Source: Desulfuromonadaceae bacterium (lineage in GTDB: Bacteria > Desulfobacterota > Desulfuromonadia > Geobacterales > Pseudopelobacteraceae). From it: DNA of 64,000 nt. Below the pieces are notes generated by a model. That model saw only the letters and a list, made by a program, of their open reading frames with translations. It made no database searches and was not told the origin of the DNA. Location: contig JAQTZV010000002.1 of NCBI GenBank assembly GCA_028687585.1, forward strand, positions 248,001 to 312,000, written 5' to 3'. How positions within the stretch are numbered: the first letter of the stretch is position 1; each line of letters starts with the position of its first letter. The position numbers were made by a program, and so were the translations under genes. Below are positions 10,062 through 18,512 of this stretch, piece by piece.

Positions 10062-13000
10062 ATGAGCAAGCAAGGTGCTGTATCCAACGAGGAGGTACTG
10101 CTGAAGGATGCTCTGGGCGAGTCGCAGTGGTACAAAGACGCCGTTGTCTACCAGCTGCACGTCAAGGCATTCTTCGACGCTAACGGCGATGGCGTGGGTG
10201 ATTTCCCCGGACTGATCGAAAAGCTCGACTATGTTCGCGATCTGGGAGTGAATACCATCTGGCTGCTCCCCTTCTATCCTTCGCCAATGAAGGACGACGG
10301 CTACGACGTTGCCGACTATCGCAATGTTTACTCCCAGTATGGCACCCGCAACGACCTGCGCACACTGGTGCGTGAAGCGCACCGCAGGGGTCTGCGGATA
10401 ATTACTGAATTAGTGGTAAACCATACTTCGGACCAGCATCCCTGGTTTCAGGCCGCGCGCCGCGCGCCGGCCGGTTCTTCCAAACGCAACTATTATGTCT
10501 GGAGCGACAATGACCAGAAATTAGCCGGCACCCGTATCATTTTCAGCGATACCGAGACGTCCAACTGGGCATGGGATCCGCTTGCCAAGGCGTATTACTG
10601 GCATCGCTTCTTCAGTCACCAACCGGACCTCAACTATAACAACCCAAAGGTGCTGAAAGCGATTTTCCGCGTTATGCGCTTCTGGCTCGACATGGGGGTA
10701 GACGGATTCAGGCTTGATGCCATTCCCTACCTCTGTGTGCGCGAGGGGACGAGCAACGAAAACCTGCCTGAAACGCACGACGTCATCCGTCAAATCCGCG
10801 CCCAGGTCGATGCCCATTACCAAAATCGCCTGCTGCTGGCTGAAGCCAACCAGTGGCCGGAAGATGTGCGGGAATATTTCGGTGAGGGGGACGAGTGTCA
10901 TATGGCCTACCACTTCCCGCTGATGCCGCGTATCTACATGGCGATCGCGCAGGAAGACCGCCATCCGGTCGTTGAAATCATGCAGCAGACGCCGGATATT
11001 CCGGAGAACTGCCAGTGGGCCATTTTTCTACGCAACCACGACGAGCTGACACTGGAGATGGTGACCAGCAAAGAGCGCGATTACATGTACCAGATGTACG
11101 CTGCAGACCCTCGGGCGCGCATCAACCTCGGTATCCGGCGCCGGCTTGCGCCGCTGATGGAGAATGACCGCGAACGGATCAAGCTGATGAACAGCCTGCT
11201 GCTGTCGATGCCCGGTTCGCCGATCATCTATTACGGTGATGAAATTGGCATGGGCGACAATATTTTCCTCGGTGACCGCAACGGTGTGCGCACGCCGATG
11301 CAGTGGAGCCCGGACCGCAATGCCGGCTTTTCGCGCGCAGATCCGCAACGACTCTACCTGCCGCCGATTATGGATCCGGTCTACGGCTACGAGGCGATCA
11401 ATGTTGAAGCGCAGACGCGTGACCATTCCTCACTGCTTAACTGGATGCGGCGCATGCTGGCGGTACGCAAGAGCAGCAAAGCCTTCGGACGGGGAAGATT
11501 GTCATTCCTCAGCCCCGGCAACCGTAAAATTCTTGCCTATCTGCGCGAGTACGGCGAGGAAACAATCCTCTGCGTTGCCAATCTGGGGCGTTCGGCACAG
11601 CCGGTCGAGCTTGACCTGGTGCATTATCGCGGACGAGTGCCGCTGGAGATGATGGGGCGTACCGCCTTCCCACCTATCGGTGACCTGCCGTATCTGCTGA
11701 CCCTTCCGGCCTGCGGTTTCTACTGGTTCCGCCTTTCCGTTGATGCCGAGGTGCCTCATTGGCATGAAGACCGTCTGGCGCAGGAAGAGCGGCCGGTCCT
11801 GGTGTTGTTCGATGGCTGGACCAGCTTTTTCCGCGATAGAGTTGTCCCGTGGCGCATTCGTATGGCGGAGAAGCTGCGCACAGAATTCGAGGTCGAAACA
11901 CTTCCCCGTTTTATTGCCACGCAGCGCTGGTACGCGGCCAAGGGCGAGCCGATAAAACGCGCGGCTCTGAGTGACTGGGTGCTGTGGGGAGCTGACTGCT
12001 CTTCATGGATGATGGCGCTGCTGCAGGTAGAAACGGCGACCGGTCGGAGCACATATTTCCTCCCGATGGCTCTTGCCTGGGGTGACAGCGATGACGAACA
12101 GGTTCGTGCGCTCGCTGCCGTTACTCTGGCGCGGGTGCGCCAGCAATCGGAAGTTGGTGTTCTGGCGGACGCTTTCGCCGCAGAAGCGTTCTGCCGTGCG
12201 GTGGTAGAAGCTATTGTCACCGGCAGTGTTGCTGCCTGTACACACGGTAAACTGCGCTTTGTCTCTACGTCGGCCTGCGCCGGTCTCTCTGAAAAAACAG
12301 TGGCCCAAATGACTATGGGGCGTCCCAAGTTTCAGGGGAGCAACACGGTCGTAACATTGGGCGACCACCTGTTTCTCAAGGGCTATCGCCACCTGAGAGA
12401 GGGGGTGAACCCTGAATTCGAGGTGGGGCGTTTCCTAACAGAAGTCGCACATTTTGCCAACTGTGTGCCGGTTGCCGGTGCGCTGGAGTACATCGCACCT
12501 GACGGAACGCCGACCAGTCTGGCACTGTTGCAGAGGTATGTCGAAAATCAGGGTGACGGCTGGTCGTATACGCTTGACTACCTCGATCGCACTTTTGAGA
12601 GTTACCTGGCAGCAACTACCGAGCCACCGGTGGATGTGCACGGTGCCTATCTGTCGTTGATACACACCCTCGGCACGCGCACCGCAGAGTTGCATATGGC
12701 TCTGGCGATGCGTACTGGCGATCCCGCGTTTGATCCGGAGCCGGTGGTAGCTGAAGACTTCACCGACTGGAAGCGCCGCGTAAGCGCCGATGCTCTCACG
12801 ACTCTTGCGCTTCTTGAACAGCATCAGGATAATTTTCCGGCTGCGGCTCTGGCAAATTCGCGCATGCTGCTTGATCACCGGCAGCGGCTGACTCAGTATA
12901 TCGAATCCTGTGCCATGCCTGTGGCCACCTGTCTCAAAACACGCTACCACGGCGACTATCACCTGGGGCAGGTGCTGGTGAACAAGAATGATTTCATTAT

Positions 13001-13430
13001 TATCGATTTTGAGGGTGAGCCGTCCCGGCCGTTCGCAGAGCGTCGCATGAAACACTCTTCCCTGCGTGATGTCGCCGGTATGCTGCGTTCATTTGATTAT
13101 GCTCGCTGGTGTGCCCTCTATCGCGATACCTATACTGAAGAAGATCGGGGGAAACTTGTACCGGTCGCGCGCAGATGGGCGGATGAAACCCGCGAAATGT
13201 TCCTGCGGGCATATCATGAAATCACTTTCGGCAGTGGAATGTATGGAGCTTTTGATGAAATAAGCGGGCTGATCGGATTATTTGAAATGGAAAAGGCGCT
13301 GTATGAACTGCGCTACGAAATCGGCAATCGTCCTGGCTGGATCACTGTGCCGCTGCAGGGTGTGCTCGCACTCTGCAACCTTGCATCAGATACTGAAACC
13401 GTCAACATGCCGCACGCACAAGGAGAGTGA
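10062..13430 (+). CDS. treS: Trehalose synthase / maltokinase fusion (copy 1)
   Basis: This 1122-aa bifunctional protein has two parts. Residues 1 to about 560 form a GH13_16 trehalose synthase interconverting maltose and trehalose: YQLHVKAF near residue 29, nucleophile Asp219 in GFRLDAIPYL, Glu261 in LLAEANQWPED, and LRNHDEL. Residues about 600-1122 form a Pep2-type maltokinase with an aminoglycoside-kinase fold, seen in YHGDYHLGQ (about 962-970) and IIDFEGEP (about 981-988). The kinase makes maltose-1-phosphate for GlgE. The start at ATG 10062 has GGAGTGAAAG just upstream. It sits in the glgB-glgE operon. A second full-length paralogue is at 18496. Confidence 0.94.
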   Translation: MSKQGAVSNEEVLLKDALGESQWYKDAVVYQLHVKAFFDANGDGVGDFPGLIEKLDYVRDLGVNTIWLLPFYPSPMKDDGYDVADYRNVYSQYGTRNDLRTLVREAHRRGLRIITELVVNHTSDQHPWFQAARRAPAGSSKRNYYVWSDNDQKLAGTRIIFSDTETSNWAWDPLAKAYYWHRFFSHQPDLNYNNPKVLKAIFRVMRFWLDMGVDGFRLDAIPYLCVREGTSNENLPETHDVIRQIRAQVDAHYQNRLLLAEANQWPEDVREYFGEGDECHMAYHFPLMPRIYMAIAQEDRHPVVEIMQQTPDIPENCQWAIFLRNHDELTLEMVTSKERDYMYQMYAADPRARINLGIRRRLAPLMENDRERIKLMNSLLLSMPGSPIIYYGDEIGMGDNIFLGDRNGVRTPMQWSPDRNAGFSRADPQRLYLPPIMDPVYGYEAINVEAQTRDHSSLLNWMRRMLAVRKSSKAFGRGRLSFLSPGNRKILAYLREYGEETILCVANLGRSAQPVELDLVHYRGRVPLEMMGRTAFPPIGDLPYLLTLPACGFYWFRLSVDAEVPHWHEDRLAQEERPVLVLFDGWTSFFRDRVVPWRIRMAEKLRTEFEVETLPRFIATQRWYAAKGEPIKRAALSDWVLWGADCSSWMMALLQVETATGRSTYFLPMALAWGDSDDEQVRALAAVTLARVRQQSEVGVLADAFAAEAFCRAVVEAIVTGSVAACTHGKLRFVSTSACAGLSEKTVAQMTMGRPKFQGSNTVVTLGDHLFLKGYRHLREGVNPEFEVGRFLTEVAHFANCVPVAGALEYIAPDGTPTSLALLQRYVENQGDGWSYTLDYLDRTFESYLAATTEPPVDVHGAYLSLIHTLGTRTAELHMALAMRTGDPAFDPEPVVAEDFTDWKRRVSADALTTLALLEQHQDNFPAAALANSRMLLDHRQRLTQYIESCAMPVATCLKTRYHGDYHLGQVLVNKNDFIIIDFEGEPSRPFAERRMKHSSLRDVAGMLRSFDYARWCALYRDTYTEEDRGKLVPVARRWADETREMFLRAYHEITFGSGMYGAFDEISGLIGLFEMEKALYELRYEIGNRPGWITVPLQGVLALCNLASDTETVNMPHAQGE

Positions 13431-13431
13431 C

Positions 13432-14118
13432 ATGGAAAAAATCGACATCATGCTTGAGCCGGTACAGGCCTTTCTGCTCCAGATCGCCGGATTTCTTCCC
13501 CGGCTCGCGCTGGCGGTCGGGGTTTTGGTCGCCGGCTGGCTGCTGGCGAAGTTCGCGAGGTTTGCCATTCTTAAAGCGCTGCGGGCAATCAACTTCAATG
13601 TTCTTACCGAGCGCGCCGGTCTTGACGGTTTCCTGAAGCAGGGGGGCATAGAAACTGATACCACCGGCATTATTGGCCTGCTGATCTACTGGTTGGTCAT
13701 TCTCGCGGCGCTCATCATCGGCTTCAACAGCATGGGGCTCACCTACATCACCGGGTTGCTCGGCGAGGTCGTGCGGTTCGTGCCGAAAGTGATTGTTTCG
13801 CTGCTGATTCTGGCAGTTGGCGCCTACTTTGCCCGCTTCGTCGGCAATGCGGTAGTGGCCTACTGCAAGAACATTGCCCTTCAGGACTCCGATATTCTCG
13901 GTAAGCTGGCGCAGTATGCCATTATGACGTTCGTCGTACTGATTGCGCTTGATCAGGTAAACGTCGGTGGGGATATCGTCCGGCAGAGTTTCCTCATAAT
14001 CCTGGCCGGGGTTGTTTTTGCCCTGGCGCTCGCTTTCGGCCTTGGAGGAAAAGATGCAGCAGCCGAACTGATCGATCGCTGGTGGCCAAAGGAGCGGGGG
14101 AAGGGGAAGGATGATTAG
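13432..14118 (+). CDS. Small membrane protein of the mechanosensitive channel (TM-helix repeat) type
   Basis: This 228-aa integral membrane protein has hydrophobic segments at about residues 17-40, 73-95, 107-140 and 155-215. The pattern (LPRLALAVGVLVAGWLLA, then VVRFVPKVIVSLLILAVG, ending in FALALAFGLGGKDAA) matches the conserved TM-helix repeat family related to MscS channels but lacks the cytoplasmic MscS beta domain. ATG 13432 was chosen over an upstream in-frame start that lies inside treS because AAGGAG at 13420-13425 precedes it. It is 1 bp from the treS stop, so it is co-expressed with the trehalose/glucan genes, which fits an osmotic role. Its stop overlaps the convergent malQ stop by 4 bp. 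Confidence 0.8.
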   Translation: MEKIDIMLEPVQAFLLQIAGFLPRLALAVGVLVAGWLLAKFARFAILKALRAINFNVLTERAGLDGFLKQGGIETDTTGIIGLLIYWLVILAALIIGFNSMGLTYITGLLGEVVRFVPKVIVSLLILAVGAYFARFVGNAVVAYCKNIALQDSDILGKLAQYAIMTFVVLIALDQVNVGGDIVRQSFLIILAGVVFALALAFGLGGKDAAAELIDRWWPKERGKGKDD

Positions 14119-16088
14119 GAATCAATTCTCCAGCCCGCCTCGGCTTCCAGGCTGGCGATAAGCTCCGGGCAGCCAAGTTCGGGACGGGCACGCAATGCCA
14201 GAGCGAGCACGGCGTGAAGGTTCAGCACCGCTCCCCGTCGTTTCGTCTCTTGATAGCTGCTGGCGAAATCCGGGGGGACGCGCAGCGTCCAGTTGTCCTC
14301 AGTCCCGCTGCCGGGCACATTGTAGGTTTCTTCCAGTCCGAAGAGATCGGCAAAGAAAATCATGACGTGGCGGGCAGGACCAAGGAAAAGGTTTGCCACC
14401 TTGGCATGCGCCAGTCGTGCCGGGTCGGCAGCGAGGGACAACGCGAGCGAATCGGGGTCAGCAGGCCGAAACCGGCGGGCGAGGTAGGCGGCATGCTTCA
14501 GCCCCGTTTCTTTGCCGTGCCACTCCTTTACCAGACGCCAGATGGGGGGGGTGTCGTGGTTGCCCACCATGACCCAGTCTTCAGGCAGGGCATTCTCGCT
14601 ACGATAGGCATCCTGGCGATTGTCAAGGTCAGCCTTCTGGGTCACCCGGAAGCGTCCCAGACCATGGCGCAGTCGCACCCGCTGAAGTGGCAGCGGTTCG
14701 GTAGACAAAACCTCGCAGAGAATATCTTCCTTGTGGCGACCGTTGGCGCGCACCTGTTCCATGATGGTGTCCATGATCAGGGCGTAACGATCTTCCTGAT
14801 CAGGCGTCAGATCACGTATCCAGTCATCGGCATAGCGGGGCCGGTTTCGGTTGAGCTGGTCAGGATGCACAATCGCGTGGCGGGCGAGTCCAGGGTGATC
14901 GGACAGGTCGGGAGAGGAGAGCAGGCGCGCCCCGTTCTGCACCGCATGGAATGGGTCGGGATCATCGACACGGTAGACCCATGGACAGACCAACCCATGG
15001 GGATGATCCAGGCGCAGACCGTCGAACTCGAACAGCATCTTGCCGAGTCGTTCGGCAATCAGCTCAAGAACCGGTCCGGAACCGCCATCAGCATTCAGAA
15101 ACTGCGACGGATCGAGAACCTGATAGCTCCATGGCTGCCCCTCTAGAGTGGTGCGACTGGGCGGAGCGCCCATAAAGTAATCCTGCAGCAGCAGTCTCTG
15201 CAGACTCCAGATATCGCGCTGGGAGAAACCGACCTGCACATCACCGTAAATTTTGAGCCCCATCTCCTTCATGCTGTCCCGGTAGGCCAGATGCTGCTGC
15301 AGTAAAAGCTGTTGGCCAAGGGCATAGCGTTCCCGGATCAGAGCGTATTTAATTTCCAGCTCCCGTCGACGGCTGGCGCAGTCAGCCTCCCTGCCCGGCG
15401 GCGGGGCACAGAGCAGTCGATCGAGGGCGGCTGCTCCCGTCTGCGGCCAATGTCTCCACGACAGGCCGCCATGTTCCACTTTCAGGGCCTCGTAAAGGGC
15501 ATCATCCCGCAGCCAGCGTTCGGATTGCCACAACTTTCGGATCTCACTATCCAGGGTTTGGGCTGCGTCATTTCCGTTTTCCCGGGCGGCGATAAAGCTG
15601 TGGTGTACCTCTGTCAGCGCACTTTTATAGGCACGTAAGGTATGAAAATACGGTACTCGCCGACCATCCGGGCAGGGGTTGTTCGCTACGATGGCCTCCC
15701 AGGTACGCCGGCTGAGCAGTTTCTGCTCTACCAGCGCCTGCAGGTCAAGAGAGAGGATGTTGCGCGAGAACAGGGTTCCGTCGTACGGCGACGGGTTGAC
15801 CGTTGACGTCTTCCCCTGCGGCCCGAGCAGCAGACCGGTAAATCCGAGCGACCGTGCAAAACGGCCGAATGCCAGACCACCCGTACCATACGGGGTGCCT
15901 CGTCCGCTGTCCTCTCCTTCGACGCCGGGAAAACTGGCATCGTGTACCGCCAGCAGGAAATCGGTTTTGTCGAGCAGACGCAGTGCCTCCTGGATGGAAG
16001 GCGCAGGCTGAATACCGGATGTTCTTGGCGAATTGCAACCGGAAGCGGTATCAGGAAGTATCTTTTGTATGGTGACTGCTGGTTTCAT
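14115..16088 (-). CDS. malQ: 4-alpha-glucanotransferase (GH77 amylomaltase)
   Basis: This 657-aa protein is a divergent GH77 disproportionating enzyme that transfers maltodextrin segments between chains. Visible signatures are GTPYGTGGLAFG near residue 64, the nucleophile region FDGLRLDHPHGL, the acid region CEVLSTEPLPLQRVRL (equivalent to the EDLG region of classical MalQ) and the GNHDTPP loop (THDN equivalent). The divergent acid region is typical of the shorter proteobacterial subgroup. It is transcribed against the glgE/treS operon and overlaps the upstream channel gene end-to-end by 4 bp. It is divergent from the SLC12-like gene with an 84-bp shared control region. Confidence 0.85.
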   Translation of the reverse strand: MKPAVTIQKILPDTASGCNSPRTSGIQPAPSIQEALRLLDKTDFLLAVHDASFPGVEGEDSGRGTPYGTGGLAFGRFARSLGFTGLLLGPQGKTSTVNPSPYDGTLFSRNILSLDLQALVEQKLLSRRTWEAIVANNPCPDGRRVPYFHTLRAYKSALTEVHHSFIAARENGNDAAQTLDSEIRKLWQSERWLRDDALYEALKVEHGGLSWRHWPQTGAAALDRLLCAPPPGREADCASRRRELEIKYALIRERYALGQQLLLQQHLAYRDSMKEMGLKIYGDVQVGFSQRDIWSLQRLLLQDYFMGAPPSRTTLEGQPWSYQVLDPSQFLNADGGSGPVLELIAERLGKMLFEFDGLRLDHPHGLVCPWVYRVDDPDPFHAVQNGARLLSSPDLSDHPGLARHAIVHPDQLNRNRPRYADDWIRDLTPDQEDRYALIMDTIMEQVRANGRHKEDILCEVLSTEPLPLQRVRLRHGLGRFRVTQKADLDNRQDAYRSENALPEDWVMVGNHDTPPIWRLVKEWHGKETGLKHAAYLARRFRPADPDSLALSLAADPARLAHAKVANLFLGPARHVMIFFADLFGLEETYNVPGSGTEDNWTLRVPPDFASSYQETKRRGAVLNLHAVLALALRARPELGCPELIASLEAEAGWRIDS

Positions 16089-16172
16089 ATGGTATTAACT
16101 ATACTCCGTTTCAATTAAAAATCTATAGTGTCGAGGCAGCGTTAATCCATATAGTAAAAGGCGGAGTCTTCA
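16089..16172. promoter_or_regulatory. Divergent promoter region malQ / SLC12-like gene
   Basis: This 84-bp AT-rich gap lies between divergent starts. A TATAGT hexamer at about 16122-16127 could be a -10 box for the rightward gene, but no convincing -35 is visible. It must hold at least the malQ promoter. AAAGGCGGAG at about 16157-16166 is the ribosome binding site for the TTG start at 16173. Confidence 0.4.
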
Positions 16173-18512
16173 TTGAATAGTACATTGGGAAAAGGAAAAG
16201 GCAAGTTTGGCACGTCAGCGGTTTTCCTTACCGCAATCTCTACCATTCTCGGCGCCATCATGTTTCTCCGTTTCGGCTATGCGGTGGCCAACGTCGGTTT
16301 CATGGGGACGCTGGTTATCATTCTCATCGGCCACGCGGTGACAATCCCCACCGCCCTGGCCCTGGCCGAGATCGCTACCAACAAGAAAGTCGAGGGGGGT
16401 GGAGAATACTACATCATCTCCCGTTCCTTCGGCAGTGTTCCCGGAGCGGCGATCGGTATTTCCCTCTTCTTCTCCCAGGCGATCAGTGTCGCCTTTTACA
16501 TGATAGCCTTCGCCGAAGCCTTTCGCCCCCTCTTTGACATTATAAAGTCCCAGTACGGAATCGAAATTGTCGACCCCCGGATTGTCAGTCTGCCGGCCCT
16601 GATCATCCTCATGGTGATCGTGTTGAAGAAGGGTGCCGACATCGGCATGAAGCTACTCTACGTGGTGGTCTTTTTTCTCTTCATTGCTCTGGTCCTTTTT
16701 TTTATGGGCAACACAGGCTACGCGCAGAGTTTCTCCTCCGAACGGCTGTTCCAGACGATCTCAAGTCCGGCCGATTTTTTTCTCGTGTTTGCCATCTGTT
16801 TCCCCGCCTTTACCGGGATGACGGCCGGCGTCGGGCTTTCCGGCGATCTGCGCGATTCGCGCAAGTCGATTCCGATGGGAACGCTTGCCGCGACCCTGTG
16901 CGGCATGGTCATCTACGTGGCTATTGCCTTTAAACTGGCTGTTTCTGCAACCCCGCAGGAACTCGCCGGCGACCAGATGGCGATGCTTAAAATAGCCCTC
17001 TGGGGGCCTATCATTCCGATCGGACTGGCATGCGCCACGATTTCATCGGCCCTCGGTTCAGCGCTGGTTGCGCCGCGCACCCTCCAGGCGCTGGCCAATG
17101 ACCACGTCATTCCCCTGCCGAGACTTAACGCCTGGCTCTCCAAGGGGACTGGTGCTCACAACGAACCGACCAACGCCTCGGCTGTCGTCTTCGGAGTATC
17201 GGTAGCCATCGTTATGCTGGGTGATGTCGATTTTGTTGCCCAGGTTATTTCGATGTTCTTTATGGTTACCTACGGCTCGATCTGTCTGATCTCCTTTCTC
17301 GAACATTTCGCCGCAGATCCTTCGTATCGGCCGGTATTCCGTTCGCGCTGGTACATCTCTCTCTTCGGCGCCGTCGCCTGTATCCTGCTGATGTTCAAGA
17401 TGAGCACCCCTTACGCCATTATGTCCATTGCAGTCATGTCCACCATCTACCTGATGGTTTCTTATGCAAACACCGACAAGAAGGGTCTGGCGGTAATCTT
17501 CCAGGGAACTATCTTCCAGACCAGTCGCATGCTGCAGGTGTTCCTGCAGAAATCCAGCCGCAATGAACAGGAGGACCGCTGGCGCCCTTCGGTGGTCTGC
17601 ATCTCCAGTGCCTCCTTCGAACGTTTTGACGCTTTCGACATTCTGCGCTGGCTCTCACATCGTGTCGGTTTCGGTATGTACATCCACTACATCACCGGCT
17701 ACCTGTCACGTGCAACCATGGATGAATCGCGCGGAGTTCTCAAACGGCTGGTCCGCCTTGCTGACGTGAGCCACAGTAACATCTACGTCGATACCATTGT
17801 CAGTCCGTCGTACGCCACGGCTCTTGCCAACGTTGTGCAGCTTCCCGGAATATCAGGGAAGGAGAACAACCTGATCCTGTTCGAGTTTGCCCGCAACTCG
17901 CACGACAATCTTGACGAAATAATCGGTAACTACCGGATGGTTGCCTCGGCCGGGTTCGACCTCTGTGTGCTGGGAAGTTCCGACCGCGGTTTCGGTTATC
18001 ACAGGGAGATCCATATCTGGCTCGGCCCTCACGATTTTCGTAACGCCACCCTGATGATTCTTCTCGGCTACATTGTTCTTGGTCATCCTGATTGGAAGCG
18101 AGGGGAGATCAAACTATTTGCATCGTTTCCTGAAGAGGACCTGGAAGGGGAGCGGAAGCACCTGCTCGAAATGGTCACCAAGGGGAGATTGCCGATTTCA
18201 CCGAAAAATGTGGAGCTGATCATTGCCGATCCCCGTTGCTCCCGCTTTGATGTTGTCAGATCGCGTTCTCAGGATGCCGATCTTATCGTTATCGGATTTG
18301 CCGGCGATGCAATTCTGCACAACAAGGAGAAGCTGTTTGAAGGATACGAAGGTCTCGGCAACATCCTCTGGGTCAACGCACAAAAGGCAATCGATCTCAG
18401 CCGTGAGGAAACAGCTGAGGACGATGGTGACGTTGCAACAGACGAATCAGAACCACTCAAGCCGGTTGGGCCACTTTCAAAATCAGGAGAATTAGATGAT
18501 GCGTCAAGTTGA
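16173..18512 (+). CDS. SLC12-like cation/chloride or amino acid permease (APC superfamily)
   Basis: This 779-aa membrane protein opens with an APC-fold core: GTSAVFLTAISTILGAIMFLRFGYAV near residues 13-38, then about 11-12 hydrophobic segments to about residue 440. The TM1 motif ISTILGAIMFLRFG and the long hydrophilic C-terminal domain (about residues 450-779) resemble cation-chloride cotransporters (SLC12) more than ordinary amino acid permeases. The tail contains LIVIGFAGDAI, a USP-like element. The start is TTG, chosen because AAAGGCGGAG precedes it and later starts would cut TM1. It overlaps the second treS fusion by 17 bp, so transport and trehalose synthesis are co-expressed. The transported ion is not determinable here. 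Confidence 0.8.
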   Translation: MNSTLGKGKGKFGTSAVFLTAISTILGAIMFLRFGYAVANVGFMGTLVIILIGHAVTIPTALALAEIATNKKVEGGGEYYIISRSFGSVPGAAIGISLFFSQAISVAFYMIAFAEAFRPLFDIIKSQYGIEIVDPRIVSLPALIILMVIVLKKGADIGMKLLYVVVFFLFIALVLFFMGNTGYAQSFSSERLFQTISSPADFFLVFAICFPAFTGMTAGVGLSGDLRDSRKSIPMGTLAATLCGMVIYVAIAFKLAVSATPQELAGDQMAMLKIALWGPIIPIGLACATISSALGSALVAPRTLQALANDHVIPLPRLNAWLSKGTGAHNEPTNASAVVFGVSVAIVMLGDVDFVAQVISMFFMVTYGSICLISFLEHFAADPSYRPVFRSRWYISLFGAVACILLMFKMSTPYAIMSIAVMSTIYLMVSYANTDKKGLAVIFQGTIFQTSRMLQVFLQKSSRNEQEDRWRPSVVCISSASFERFDAFDILRWLSHRVGFGMYIHYITGYLSRATMDESRGVLKRLVRLADVSHSNIYVDTIVSPSYATALANVVQLPGISGKENNLILFEFARNSHDNLDEIIGNYRMVASAGFDLCVLGSSDRGFGYHREIHIWLGPHDFRNATLMILLGYIVLGHPDWKRGEIKLFASFPEEDLEGERKHLLEMVTKGRLPISPKNVELIIADPRCSRFDVVRSRSQDADLIVIGFAGDAILHNKEKLFEGYEGLGNILWVNAQKAIDLSREETAEDDGDVATDESEPLKPVGPLSKSGELDDASS

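Noticed and set aside
14214-15146. A 310-codon plus-strand frame inside malQ.
   Set aside because: It is an antisense shadow of malQ, which has GH77 motifs along its whole length.
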